Shown one piece after another: positions 1-6,649 of a stretch of DNA of 14,656 nt (positions within the stretch are counted from its first letter, which is position 1; the number at the start of each line of letters is the position of its first letter). The stretch comes from Candidatus Curtissbacteria bacterium RIFCSPHIGHO2_12_FULL_41_17 (GTDB lineage Bacteria; Patescibacteriota; Microgenomatia; Curtissbacterales; GWA2-41-24): NCBI GenBank assembly GCA_001774945.1, contig MFBL01000046.1:1-14656 (forward strand). Direction: 5' to 3'. The position numbers were made by a program, and so were the translations under genes. The notes below the pieces were generated by a model that had not been told where the DNA came from, searched no databases, and saw only the letters and a program-made list of their open reading frames with translations.

Positions 1-852
1 TCAGACGGACTAATTTTAACCAACAAGCATGTTGTTTCGGCAGATGGCGAAAAGTACATTGCCATTATTAAAAATAACGATGGAACAGAAAAGAAATTTG
101 ACGTTAAAGAAATTCATAGGGATCCTTTTAATGATTTGGCTTTAGTTAAAATTGATCCTTCGACGGCTCCCGCCATAGGCGGGCAGGTAGGACAAGTGCT
201 TAAAGCGGTGGATTTGGGTGATAGTGAGCACTTGAAGGTCGGCCAGAAAGTGATTGCAATCGGAAACGCACTTGGTCGATTTGAAAATACGGTAACCGTT
301 GGTGTTGTTTCGGGACTTGGGCGTGGTGTCAGCCCTATCGATCCTTCGACCGGTATTGCCGAACGGCTTGACGATTTGATTCAGACCGATGCGGCCATTA
401 ACCCGGGCAATTCCGGCGGGCCCCTGGTAGCAAGCTCCGGACAGGTGATTGGTATTAATAGCGCCGTTGCTTCTGCGGAAAATATCGGTTTTGCGATTAA
501 AATCAATATTGCCAAACAGTTAATTGAGGATTTTAACAAGTCCGGCGGCAAAATTGTCAGGCCGCTTTTGGGAATAAGATACACGCATATTAGTAAGGAT
601 ACAGCGCTTTTGAATGAAGTGCCCGAGGGAGAATATGTCAGGGAAGTTGTTAAGGGTTCTGCCGCAGCAGACGCGGGGATTAAAGTAGGGGATATAATTA
701 CACATCTGGACGGCCAAAAATTAACAGAAGAAAACACGCTATCTCAAGTTATCAGGACTAAAAAAGTCGGCGACAGTATCAAAGTGAGAGTTTTTAGAGA
801 CGGGGCGACACTTGATTTAACTGCCAAATTAAAAGAAGCACCGCAGGAGTAA
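1..852 (+). CDS. HtrA/DegP-type trypsin-like serine protease with PDZ domain (5' end missing)
   Basis: The frame is open from the first base, so the N-terminus, including any signal peptide or membrane anchor, lies outside the window. The 283 visible residues carry the HtrA catalytic triad: His10 in TNKHVV, Asp45 in DPFNDLALVKID, and Ser138 in NPGNSGGP. A single PDZ domain follows at about residues 180-275 (PLLGI at its start, then GSAAADAGIKVGDIITHLDG). Family members degrade or refold misfolded proteins outside the cytoplasmic membrane, and a single PDZ domain is the usual DegS/HtrA-like layout. A shorter start at TTG 136 would delete the catalytic His and Asp and is not credible. The gene ends in TAA, 49 bases before a hairpin followed by a T-run. 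The family assignment is firm; the exact subfamily cannot be decided without the N-terminus. Confidence 0.95.
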   Translation, partial: SDGLILTNKHVVSADGEKYIAIIKNNDGTEKKFDVKEIHRDPFNDLALVKIDPSTAPAIGGQVGQVLKAVDLGDSEHLKVGQKVIAIGNALGRFENTVTVGVVSGLGRGVSPIDPSTGIAERLDDLIQTDAAINPGNSGGPLVASSGQVIGINSAVASAENIGFAIKINIAKQLIEDFNKSGGKIVRPLLGIRYTHISKDTALLNEVPEGEYVREVVKGSAAADAGIKVGDIITHLDGQKLTEENTLSQVIRTKKVGDSIKVRVFRDGATLDLTAKLKEAPQE

Positions 853-864
853 AAACAATAGTTG

Positions 865-893
865 TGGACAAAACGGTATTTTAGCGCTAAAAT
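865..893 (+). promoter_or_regulatory. Promoter upstream of the orphan gene at 927
   Basis: TGGACA (865-870) and TAAAAT (888-893) are separated by 17 bases, each one mismatch from consensus. The predicted start of transcription is near 900. The RNA would then begin with the hairpin at 902-917 and reach ATG at 927. Confidence 0.5.
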
Positions 894-901
894 GATGCAG
901 A

Positions 902-923
902 AGCCCCCAAGAGGGCTCTTTTT
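902..923 (+). terminator. Hairpin plus T-run between htrA and the next start codon
   Basis: AGCCC (902-906) pairs with GGGCT (913-917) around a six-base loop, and five T residues follow at 919-923. This fits an intrinsic terminator for the protease gene. It lies downstream of the predicted promoter at 865-893 and only three bases before ATG 927, so it could also act as a leader structure of the following gene. Confidence 0.6.
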
Positions 924-926
924 AAA

Positions 927-1502
927 ATGGCAATTAGACAGGAAACAGAAAAAGGAAAAAGTTTATTAGCATTTAAAATCGGCGGCAGTGCCTTAAGCCC
1001 CGACCATGTAATCACTCAACTTCTTAAAGACGGAGAATTCCCGATTGTGATCGATGTAAATCCAGACAGTGATAAAGGCGTCGAAACAAGTGTTTCCGTC
1101 TTTGTTTTCTCTCATGCTGATCGAGATGCACTACTTATGTTAATTCACCGTCCGCGACCGGAAGCGATTCGTATTGCTCTAAGCGGAGTTGGGGATTTGA
1201 AGCTTGAAGGGTGCGGTTTTGATGAAGAGACTGCAAAAAGAATTGAGGCGTTGTATTGGCAAAGCCATGCGCAGTTTCTACAAGCGCAGGCAAAAGATAA
1301 GTATTACAGTGAACATCAAGAAGAACCGGATAAACAGCGTCAAGTTCAGCTTCAAACTGAAGCAGGTGAAAGTTTAAGGCGATCACGAAGGCTTTTAAGA
1401 GGAGGTTTAAAAGAAATCAGCGAGGAGGACGTCAGGGTACTTCTCGAGGGGGATGTTAATCAATTTTTAGCGCAGAGAAACGTTGCCAGCACGCCAATTT
1501 GA
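927..1502 (+). CDS. Orphan protein, 191 aa, paired with the next gene
   Basis: I do not recognise this family. The protein has a mixed N-terminal half (to about residue 100, with alternating hydrophobic strand-like stretches) and a charged, Gln/Glu-rich, probably helical C-terminal half. No signal peptide or membrane segment is visible. Residues near 155-180 (SLRRSRRLLRGGLKE, then ISEEDVRVLLEGDV) resemble the end of the following protein (LRKAAEAIL, then RPDDIRKLLEDEV). This suggests that the two genes are related or share an interaction motif. ATG 927 follows a T-run and has no Shine-Dalgarno sequence. The stop is TGA, and the next gene starts soon after on the same strand, so the two are probably co-transcribed. 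Confidence 0.7.
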   Translation: MAIRQETEKGKSLLAFKIGGSALSPDHVITQLLKDGEFPIVIDVNPDSDKGVETSVSVFVFSHADRDALLMLIHRPRPEAIRIALSGVGDLKLEGCGFDEETAKRIEALYWQSHAQFLQAQAKDKYYSEHQEEPDKQRQVQLQTEAGESLRRSRRLLRGGLKEISEEDVRVLLEGDVNQFLAQRNVASTPI

Positions 1503-1537
1503 CAAAGTAGTCTTGATTGATAGAAAATTCTCCAGAG

Positions 1538-2050
1538 ATGGAAAGATTTATTGCCAATACTTGCGCCCGCGAGACCAACCCTACTTTAGTTATTGGGCAG
1601 ATCCTTAAAGTCAGAGGTTACGACATTGACCTTGTTGAAAAAGGATTGGGCGGTTCTGGAATTGATTTAGAAGGCTTTGTGGCTCTTACAGGTGATCAGA
1701 CAGCAAGAGAGTTGCTTTTTGAAGTTTCACAAACACCGATTTTTGAACTGTTGGCGGAAGCTGATACTTTTGGTAATCTTGACGCAGATTCTTGTTTGAG
1801 TCAAGGCATCGATCAAACTGTTGTCCAAAAAATCGTCGTTTTCTCTCTTGAGCGAGCAGCCGCAAAAGATGAAGAAATGGCGGCGTCTTTAGAAGCTAAA
1901 CCAGATGTTTTAGTCGGTGGCTTGCGCCAATCAGCTAAAGATTTGAGGAAAGCGGCCGAAGCAATTCTTGCCTTTTATGGTTTGACCCGACTTAGGCCTG
2001 ACGACATCCGTAAGTTACTCGAAGATGAAGTTGGCAAGGTTAGAGTTTGA
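1538..2050 (+). CDS. Orphan protein, about 170 aa, second of a pair
   Basis: I do not recognise this family. It is soluble, acidic and probably mostly helical, with no signal peptide and no transmembrane stretch. The C-terminus (RPDDIRKLLEDEVGKV) resembles the C-terminus of the preceding protein. The start is uncertain. ATG 1538 is preferred here; TTG 1517 is also possible and would add seven residues. An in-frame TGA at 1514-1516 rules out any longer version. Neither start has a convincing ribosome binding site. The gene ends with TGA three bases from the convergent dedA stop, leaving no room for a separate terminator between them. Confidence 0.65.
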   Translation: MERFIANTCARETNPTLVIGQILKVRGYDIDLVEKGLGGSGIDLEGFVALTGDQTARELLFEVSQTPIFELLAEADTFGNLDADSCLSQGIDQTVVQKIVVFSLERAAAKDEEMAASLEAKPDVLVGGLRQSAKDLRKAAEAILAFYGLTRLRPDDIRKLLEDEVGKVRV

Positions 2051-2053
2051 CGA

Positions 2054-2581
2054 TTACTTCAAAAAAGTTGTCAGAACACTCCCGAAGAATCTACCGAGTA
2101 TAAAATATATATTAGCCCAGATAAAAGCGGCGACTGTTGTATAAAGCCAGAAGGTTTTATAGGAAACGCCGAATAGACCGGCGGCAAAAGGGGTAATTGT
2201 GCGAAAGCCCGGAATCAGTCTTCCAATAACTATCGCAAAACCGCCGTATTTTTCAAACCACGCCTCTACTTTTTTAACTTTATCTTTCGTGATTCTAATC
2301 TTCGGGCCAAACTTTAAAAGCAGGGGGTGACCGATTTTTTTGGCGATGGTAAAAAGGATTGTCGATCCAATCAAGGTTGCCGTCACCACAGATGCAACTA
2401 TTAAGAAATAATTTGATTTTGGAAGAGCAGAGGCGCTTGCAATAAAAATATCACCAGGGATGGGTAGGGGAATTCCTGCCTCTTCAATTAAGAGAATCAA
2501 AAGCAGTCCAAAGTATGAATATTTTTCGATCAATTCTATTTGAATAAGCTTAACATACTTAGTGAGTGTTTCTTGCCGCAA
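2054..2581 (-). CDS. DedA/SNARE-associated family membrane protein
   Basis: The 175-residue protein has the DedA-family signature: EEAGIPLPIPGD after the first hydrophobic stretch, then GGFAIVIGRLIPGFRTITPFAAG before the C-terminal membrane segments. Hydrophobic stretches near residues 20-35, 50-75, 115-140 and 145-170 indicate a polytopic inner-membrane protein. DedA proteins support membrane homeostasis, and some members translocate undecaprenyl phosphate or phosphatidylethanolamine; which applies here cannot be read from sequence. The start is TTG at 2581. It is supported by AGGAG (plus-strand positions 2589-2593) seven bases upstream, one of the few clear Shine-Dalgarno sequences in the window. 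The gene is divergent from the orphan at 2633 and convergent with the gene ending at 2050. Confidence 0.88.
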   Translation of the reverse strand: MRQETLTKYVKLIQIELIEKYSYFGLLLILLIEEAGIPLPIPGDIFIASASALPKSNYFLIVASVVTATLIGSTILFTIAKKIGHPLLLKFGPKIRITKDKVKKVEAWFEKYGGFAIVIGRLIPGFRTITPFAAGLFGVSYKTFWLYTTVAAFIWANIYFILGRFFGSVLTTFLK

Positions 2582-2594
2582 GTCTCATCTCCTG

Positions 2595-2623
2595 TTGACT
2601 TTAGCCTATAGTTAATGTATAAT
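2595..2623 (+). promoter_or_regulatory. Near-consensus promoter giving a leaderless start at 2633
   Basis: TTGACT (2595-2600) and TATAAT (2618-2623) are separated by 17 bases. Only nine bases lie between the -10 box and ATG 2633, so the predicted transcript has at most about three bases of leader. There is no Shine-Dalgarno sequence. Confidence 0.75.
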
Positions 2624-2632
2624 TAGTCGATT

Positions 2633-3370
2633 ATGACAGAAGGGCAGCCCATCCCAACCGATTGGCTAAGAATAACCGAGCAGGCTCTAATCTCAGAGGA
2701 AGTAGCCACGTCTTTCGTTGGTGCTTCCACTGAAGTGAGGGCGAGGTTTCTTAGTGTATTACAACAACAACTCGCAAGCTTAAGAGAGACTGATCTTGAA
2801 TTGTTGGGTCGGGAAAAAGGTGAGCTTACTGGGCGACTAGGCCTTGATGTGGAATTAAGCTCTCGGGAGATTCAGCATCCAGAGGAAACAATCGCTGCCC
2901 GTTTTCGTGATGGGAAATTACTTAGGCTCCCAGAAGTTGGTGAGAGTGAGGTGCAAACCCTAAGACCTCAAGAAAGAAGAATGGTTACTCTGATCAATCT
3001 TTATCGTGAGCATATCGCTAGATTCGGAGATCAGTCTGTTGCCCATTTGTGTCCAGACGGAGTGCTGTTTCTTGATTTAACTGGCGGTATTGGCATTAGA
3101 AAATACGAGTGGCGGGGCGAGCATTTTCGTCAGGAATTCAAGGCGGATACAATAGATGAGCTGCGCTTGTTACTCCCGCAACTTGAGCGGCTTTCGAAAA
3201 CTTGGCTAAGTCGCCGTTTATCTAGAAGTCAGTATGATGAAGCCCTTGGATTTAAAGGTAACAAATCGGCGATATACAACGAAGATTTCGCAAAGCGCCG
3301 CTTACTTGAAAAGATTCGATCTAAACTTGAGGCTTGGGATGCGATACCCCAAGAGCCGATAGATAAATAG
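2633..3370 (+). CDS. Orphan soluble protein, 245 aa
   Basis: I do not recognise this protein. It is charged, rich in Arg, Leu and Glu, and appears largely helical. A possible compact core near residues 135-165 includes the strand-like stretches GVLFLDLTGGIGIRKYEW and HFRQEF. There is no signal peptide, membrane segment or recognisable catalytic motif. ATG 2633 is chosen because a near-consensus promoter lies directly upstream; expression is probably leaderless. The gene ends with TAG just before a perfect palindrome at 3389-3410 that separates it from prfA on the other strand. It appears to be a single-gene transcription unit. Confidence 0.7.
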   Translation: MTEGQPIPTDWLRITEQALISEEVATSFVGASTEVRARFLSVLQQQLASLRETDLELLGREKGELTGRLGLDVELSSREIQHPEETIAARFRDGKLLRLPEVGESEVQTLRPQERRMVTLINLYREHIARFGDQSVAHLCPDGVLFLDLTGGIGIRKYEWRGEHFRQEFKADTIDELRLLLPQLERLSKTWLSRRLSRSQYDEALGFKGNKSAIYNEDFAKRRLLEKIRSKLEAWDAIPQEPIDK

Positions 3371-3388
3371 CTAACAGACCCTAGTATT

Positions 3389-3410
3389 TACCATACTCTA
3401 GAGTATGGTA
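3389..3410. repeat. Perfect 22-bp palindrome between convergent genes
   Basis: The left arm TACCATACTCT is followed directly by its exact reverse complement AGAGTATGGTA, with no spacer. It lies 19 bases after the stop of the orphan gene and one base from the stop of prfA on the minus strand. There is no T-run on either side, so it is not a classical intrinsic terminator. It could be a bidirectional transcription barrier or a protein-binding site. Confidence 0.8.
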
Positions 3411-3411
3411 G

Positions 3412-4308
<897 letters not shown>

Positions 4309-4349
4309 GCGAATTTATGCGAATTGTTTTCGAATTAATACGAATACAG

Positions 4350-4664
4350 CTAAGAAGATGCTTGTTTTTTGGCCAATGCGATCATTTCGCGAAGACTTTC
4401 GGGTCTTTTGGCTTTTTGTTCTTGGGCAGTAACTTTTTTAATTCTTTCTGCCTGGATAACTTTGGCTTTTTCCTGTTTCTTCTGGAATTTTTCAACTCTG
4501 CCTAAAGTATCAACAAACTTCATTTCGCCGGTAAAAAAGGGATGACACTTGCTGCAAATTTCTACGCGAATCTCCTGCATGGTACTGCCCGTAGTAAACG
4601 CATTACCACAGACACAAGTTACTTTGGCGTCCTCAAAAAACTGCGGATGAATATCGGCTTTCAT
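4350..4664 (-). CDS. rpmE: 50S ribosomal protein L31, zinc-binding type with basic C-terminal extension
   Basis: The N-terminal 70 residues match ribosomal protein L31: MKADIHPQFF, a CxC pair (Cys17, Cys19), CxxCHPFFTG (Cys37, Cys40), then DTLGRVEKF. The four cysteines make this the zinc-binding (C+) form. L31 bridges the large and small subunits near the central protuberance. The protein is 104 residues, about 34 longer than usual, and the extra C-terminus is rich in Lys, Glu, Gln and Ala and probably helical. ATG 4664 is supported by AAGGAAGG (plus positions 4674-4681) nine bases upstream. An extended -10 box inside the repeat at 4718-4794 would drive this gene, and prfA follows. Confidence 0.95.
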   Translation of the reverse strand: MKADIHPQFFEDAKVTCVCGNAFTTGSTMQEIRVEICSKCHPFFTGEMKFVDTLGRVEKFQKKQEKAKVIQAERIKKVTAQEQKAKRPESLREMIALAKKQASS

Positions 4665-4715
4665 AATTTCGGACCTTCCTTAAATTTATAAATATCTAAT
4701 ACGTTAAGGTTTGAA

Positions 4716-4724
4716 ATTATATCA
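4716..4724 (-). promoter_or_regulatory. Extended -10 promoter for rpmE-prfA at a repeat end
   Basis: On the minus strand TGATATAAT is a perfect extended -10 (TGn-TATAAT). It is formed by the left end of the palindromic repeat 4718-4794 plus two flanking bases. No good -35 is visible, which is common for extended -10 promoters. The leader before rpmE would be about 45 bases. Confidence 0.5.
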
Positions 4725-4794
4725 GAGGAGCGCCATTGGCATGAACGGAGTCGAGCCGACTCGACGAAGTGTGCCAAGGCGAACTGCTGATATA
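4718..4794. repeat. Palindromic interspersed element, copy A (77 bp)
   Basis: The ends are TATATCAGAGGAGCGC (4718-4733) and GCGAACTGCTGATATA (4779-4794), imperfect inverted repeats of each other. Inside are nested inverted pairs: TTGGCA with TGCCAA, and GAGTCG with CGACTC around AGC. The whole element could form a long cruciform or RNA hairpin. A second copy in opposite orientation, with nearly identical ends but a different middle, lies at 14557-14605. It is non-coding; the apparent ORF across it has no support. Confidence 0.75.
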
Positions 4795-4797
4795 ATG
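4786..4797 (+). promoter_or_regulatory. Outward-facing extended -10 at the right end of copy A
   Basis: The right end of the repeat reads GCTGATATAATG, which contains TGA-TATAAT, a perfect extended -10 facing right. It points towards the 3' end of the EamA gene, which is on the opposite strand, so any transcript would be antisense to it. Biological use is unknown. Confidence 0.3.
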
Positions 4798-4836
4798 GAT
4801 ATTTTAGCAAAATATAGCTTTGTTTACAATCTAATT

Positions 4837-5730
4837 TTAGCTTCTATGAAGCGGGTGGAATTTGCGATGGAATTCTGCAAGAACTACACCCAGAAAAATT
4901 AGAATTGCACCAAAAATCAGAAAGGTCGGGAAGCTTTCATTTAAAAGAAGTACCGAAAATAAAATTCCGGAAAGAGGCATTAAGTAAAAAACAAAAGAAG
5001 CTTCGCCGGCAGAAGTTCTGGAAAGTCCATTTTGCCAGGCGACATAAGCAATAAGTGACGCAAAAAGTATACCGTATAGAAGTCCTAAGAAACCTTGCAG
5101 ATTAACTTGATTGTACCAGGTTGGATTTTTGAAAAACTCAAAAATAAAAAGCGGAGAAAAAACAAGTGCTCCTATTGATGTCGTATAGAAAGCGACAATT
5201 GCAGGCGGGTATTTTGTTAAGACTTTTTTGGAAAATATTTCATGCCCCACCCAGGCAAGTGCTGAGGCAACCAAAGCCAAGTTACCGATAGTCGATTTTA
5301 GGTTTAAATGAAGGATTGGTACTCCAACAATAAAAATTACCCCAAGCATTGCCAAAGCAGAGCCAAGTAAAAGTTTTATTGTAAATTTTTCCTTTAAAAA
5401 AAACTGAGCTAAAATGAGAGTAAAGATCGGCGTGGTAGCAAGTATGATCGAAGCATTTATCGCAAGTGAATATTTCAATCCCAGGAAGAAAAAAGCTAAA
5501 TTTAAATTCGTACCAAAGACAGCTGCCAGAATTAAAGTTTTAATATCAGCCTTGTCTATTTTTATGTGTTTTACGACAAATGGAAGAAGTAAAACGCTTG
5601 CGAAAGTCATTCTTATTGTGATTAGAGAAAATATGGGAATTTGCGTAAGGGTGAATTTCATAATCGGAATAGTAGCTCCCCAAAGAAGAGCCGCTACGAT
5701 AAGATAAATGAAGGCTTTGTTGGATTTCAC
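4837..5730 (-). CDS. EamA/DMT-family transporter, 10 membrane segments
   Basis: A 297-residue inner-membrane protein made of two EamA-like repeats (about 5-140 and 150-290), each with about five hydrophobic helices. Family hallmarks are the N-terminal ALLWGATIPIMKFTL stretch and the first-repeat end FFLKEKFTIKLLLGSALAMLGVIFI. These are mirrored in the second repeat by VLLLNESFPTFLIFGAILIFLGVVL. Drug/metabolite transporters of this group export or exchange small metabolites, and the substrate cannot be predicted. The start is GTG at 5730; it overlaps the hisS stop as GTGA, so translation is probably coupled. Whether the pairing with hisS is functional or only positional is unknown. Confidence 0.9.
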   Translation of the reverse strand: MKSNKAFIYLIVAALLWGATIPIMKFTLTQIPIFSLITIRMTFASVLLLPFVVKHIKIDKADIKTLILAAVFGTNLNLAFFFLGLKYSLAINASIILATTPIFTLILAQFFLKEKFTIKLLLGSALAMLGVIFIVGVPILHLNLKSTIGNLALVASALAWVGHEIFSKKVLTKYPPAIVAFYTTSIGALVFSPLFIFEFFKNPTWYNQVNLQGFLGLLYGILFASLIAYVAWQNGLSRTSAGEASFVFYLMPLSGILFSVLLLNESFPTFLIFGAILIFLGVVLAEFHRKFHPLHRS

Positions 5731-6623
5731 TGGAGGGCTTCTACCAGTCTATCAATACCAAAGGAAAAGCCAATAGCGGGGATATCTTTGCCACTAAACA
5801 TGCCGATTAAATTGTCATACCGGCCACCGGAGCCGATTGACAGGTTTCCGTAGGAAGGCACTCGCAATTCGAATATCGCACCGGTATAGTAATCAAGACC
5901 GCGTGCTAAAAGGGAATCATAAGCATATTCGTCCTTGGCGACTCCCGATTTTTCTAAATTCACAAAAATTGCCTCAAGATCTTTAGTCGGTTTTTTATTT
6001 CTCATAGTTGTAAGTAGGGACGCGGCTTTATCTTTGGCAAAACCTGTTTGGACAAGCTCATCGATAACTTTTTCTGGACCTATTTTTTCAAGTTTGTCCA
6101 GAGCGATAACCACTTTTTTGTCAACACCTTCAAAATTTTTGCGATCATTGATTTTCATTTGAATGTTGGCAAGACCGACGGCTTTGACCGCTTTAATGGC
6201 TGCGGCGATGATGTTGGCATCCTCTGCAAGATCGGTTGACCCTACAGTGTCAAAATCAAGTTGAGTGAATTCGCGAAAGCGCCCGGCTTGGGGATTTTCG
6301 CCGCGAAAAACCTGGCCCTGCTGCCAGCGGCGAAATGGCAATTTCGGGTTATGATTAGCAACGTAGCGCGCAAGAGGAACAGTCAGGTCGTACCGCAGGG
6401 CCAAATCCCTGCCGCCTCGATCGGTAAATTCATAAATTAATCTTTCCTCCTCGCCGTATTTGCCTTTTAGGGTATCGGCAAATTCGACAGTAGGAGTTTC
6501 GAGTGGCTCAAAGCCAAATTCTTCCAGAACCTTCACAATTTGATCGATGGCCTGGCGTCTTTTTTGGGCAAGAGCCGGTTCAATATCCCGAAATCCTTTG
6601 GGCGTCGGCGGGCCTTTTTGCAT
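5727..6623 (-). CDS. hisS: Histidyl-tRNA synthetase lacking the anticodon-binding domain
   Basis: Class II HisRS catalytic core, which charges tRNA-His with histidine using ATP. Visible are PKGFRDI near the start and the motif 2 region (FRRWQQGQVFRGENPQAGRFREFTQLDFD, 97-125). The histidine-specific signatures are RGLDYYTG (241-248) and GSGGRYDNLI (264-273), and motif 3 is PAIGFSFGIDRL (282-293). The protein stops five residues after motif 3, at 298 aa, where bacterial HisRS (about 420 aa) normally continues into a C-terminal anticodon-binding domain of roughly 90 residues. The frame after the TGA is not HisRS-like, so no simple readthrough or late frameshift restores it. HisZ also lacks this domain, but the intact active-site motifs and absence of his biosynthesis genes favour a synthetase. 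A -10 box eight bases upstream suggests a leaderless start. Confidence 0.88.
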   Translation of the reverse strand: MQKGPPTPKGFRDIEPALAQKRRQAIDQIVKVLEEFGFEPLETPTVEFADTLKGKYGEEERLIYEFTDRGGRDLALRYDLTVPLARYVANHNPKLPFRRWQQGQVFRGENPQAGRFREFTQLDFDTVGSTDLAEDANIIAAAIKAVKAVGLANIQMKINDRKNFEGVDKKVVIALDKLEKIGPEKVIDELVQTGFAKDKAASLLTTMRNKKPTKDLEAIFVNLEKSGVAKDEYAYDSLLARGLDYYTGAIFELRVPSYGNLSIGSGGRYDNLIGMFSGKDIPAIGFSFGIDRLVEALQ

Positions 6624-6631
6624 ATGAATTT

Positions 6632-6637
6632 ATAATA
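6632..6637 (-). promoter_or_regulatory. -10 box for hisS, leaderless layout
   Basis: TATTAT on the minus strand lies eight bases before the hisS ATG. A weak -35 candidate (TTGCCC at 6653-6658) is only 15 bases away, so the -35 is doubtful. There is no Shine-Dalgarno sequence. Confidence 0.4.
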
Positions 6638-6649
6638 CTACAAAAGAAG

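Noticed and set aside
862..870. TGTGGACAA resembling a DnaA box
   Set aside because: A single imperfect copy with no cluster and no origin features nearby; it coincides with a better -35 box.
4711..4902. 63-codon plus-strand ORF
   Set aside because: It runs through the palindromic repeat and the 3' end of the EamA gene and has no ribosome binding site or protein-like character.
5727..5729. UGA read as glycine, extending HisRS
   Set aside because: The sequence after the TGA is not HisRS-like and reaches another stop within about ten codons. TGA ends other genes here as a real stop (1502, 2050).
5727..6623. HisZ regulatory subunit instead of HisRS
   Set aside because: The histidine-binding signatures RGLDYYTG and GSGGRYDN are intact and no histidine biosynthesis genes are nearby.
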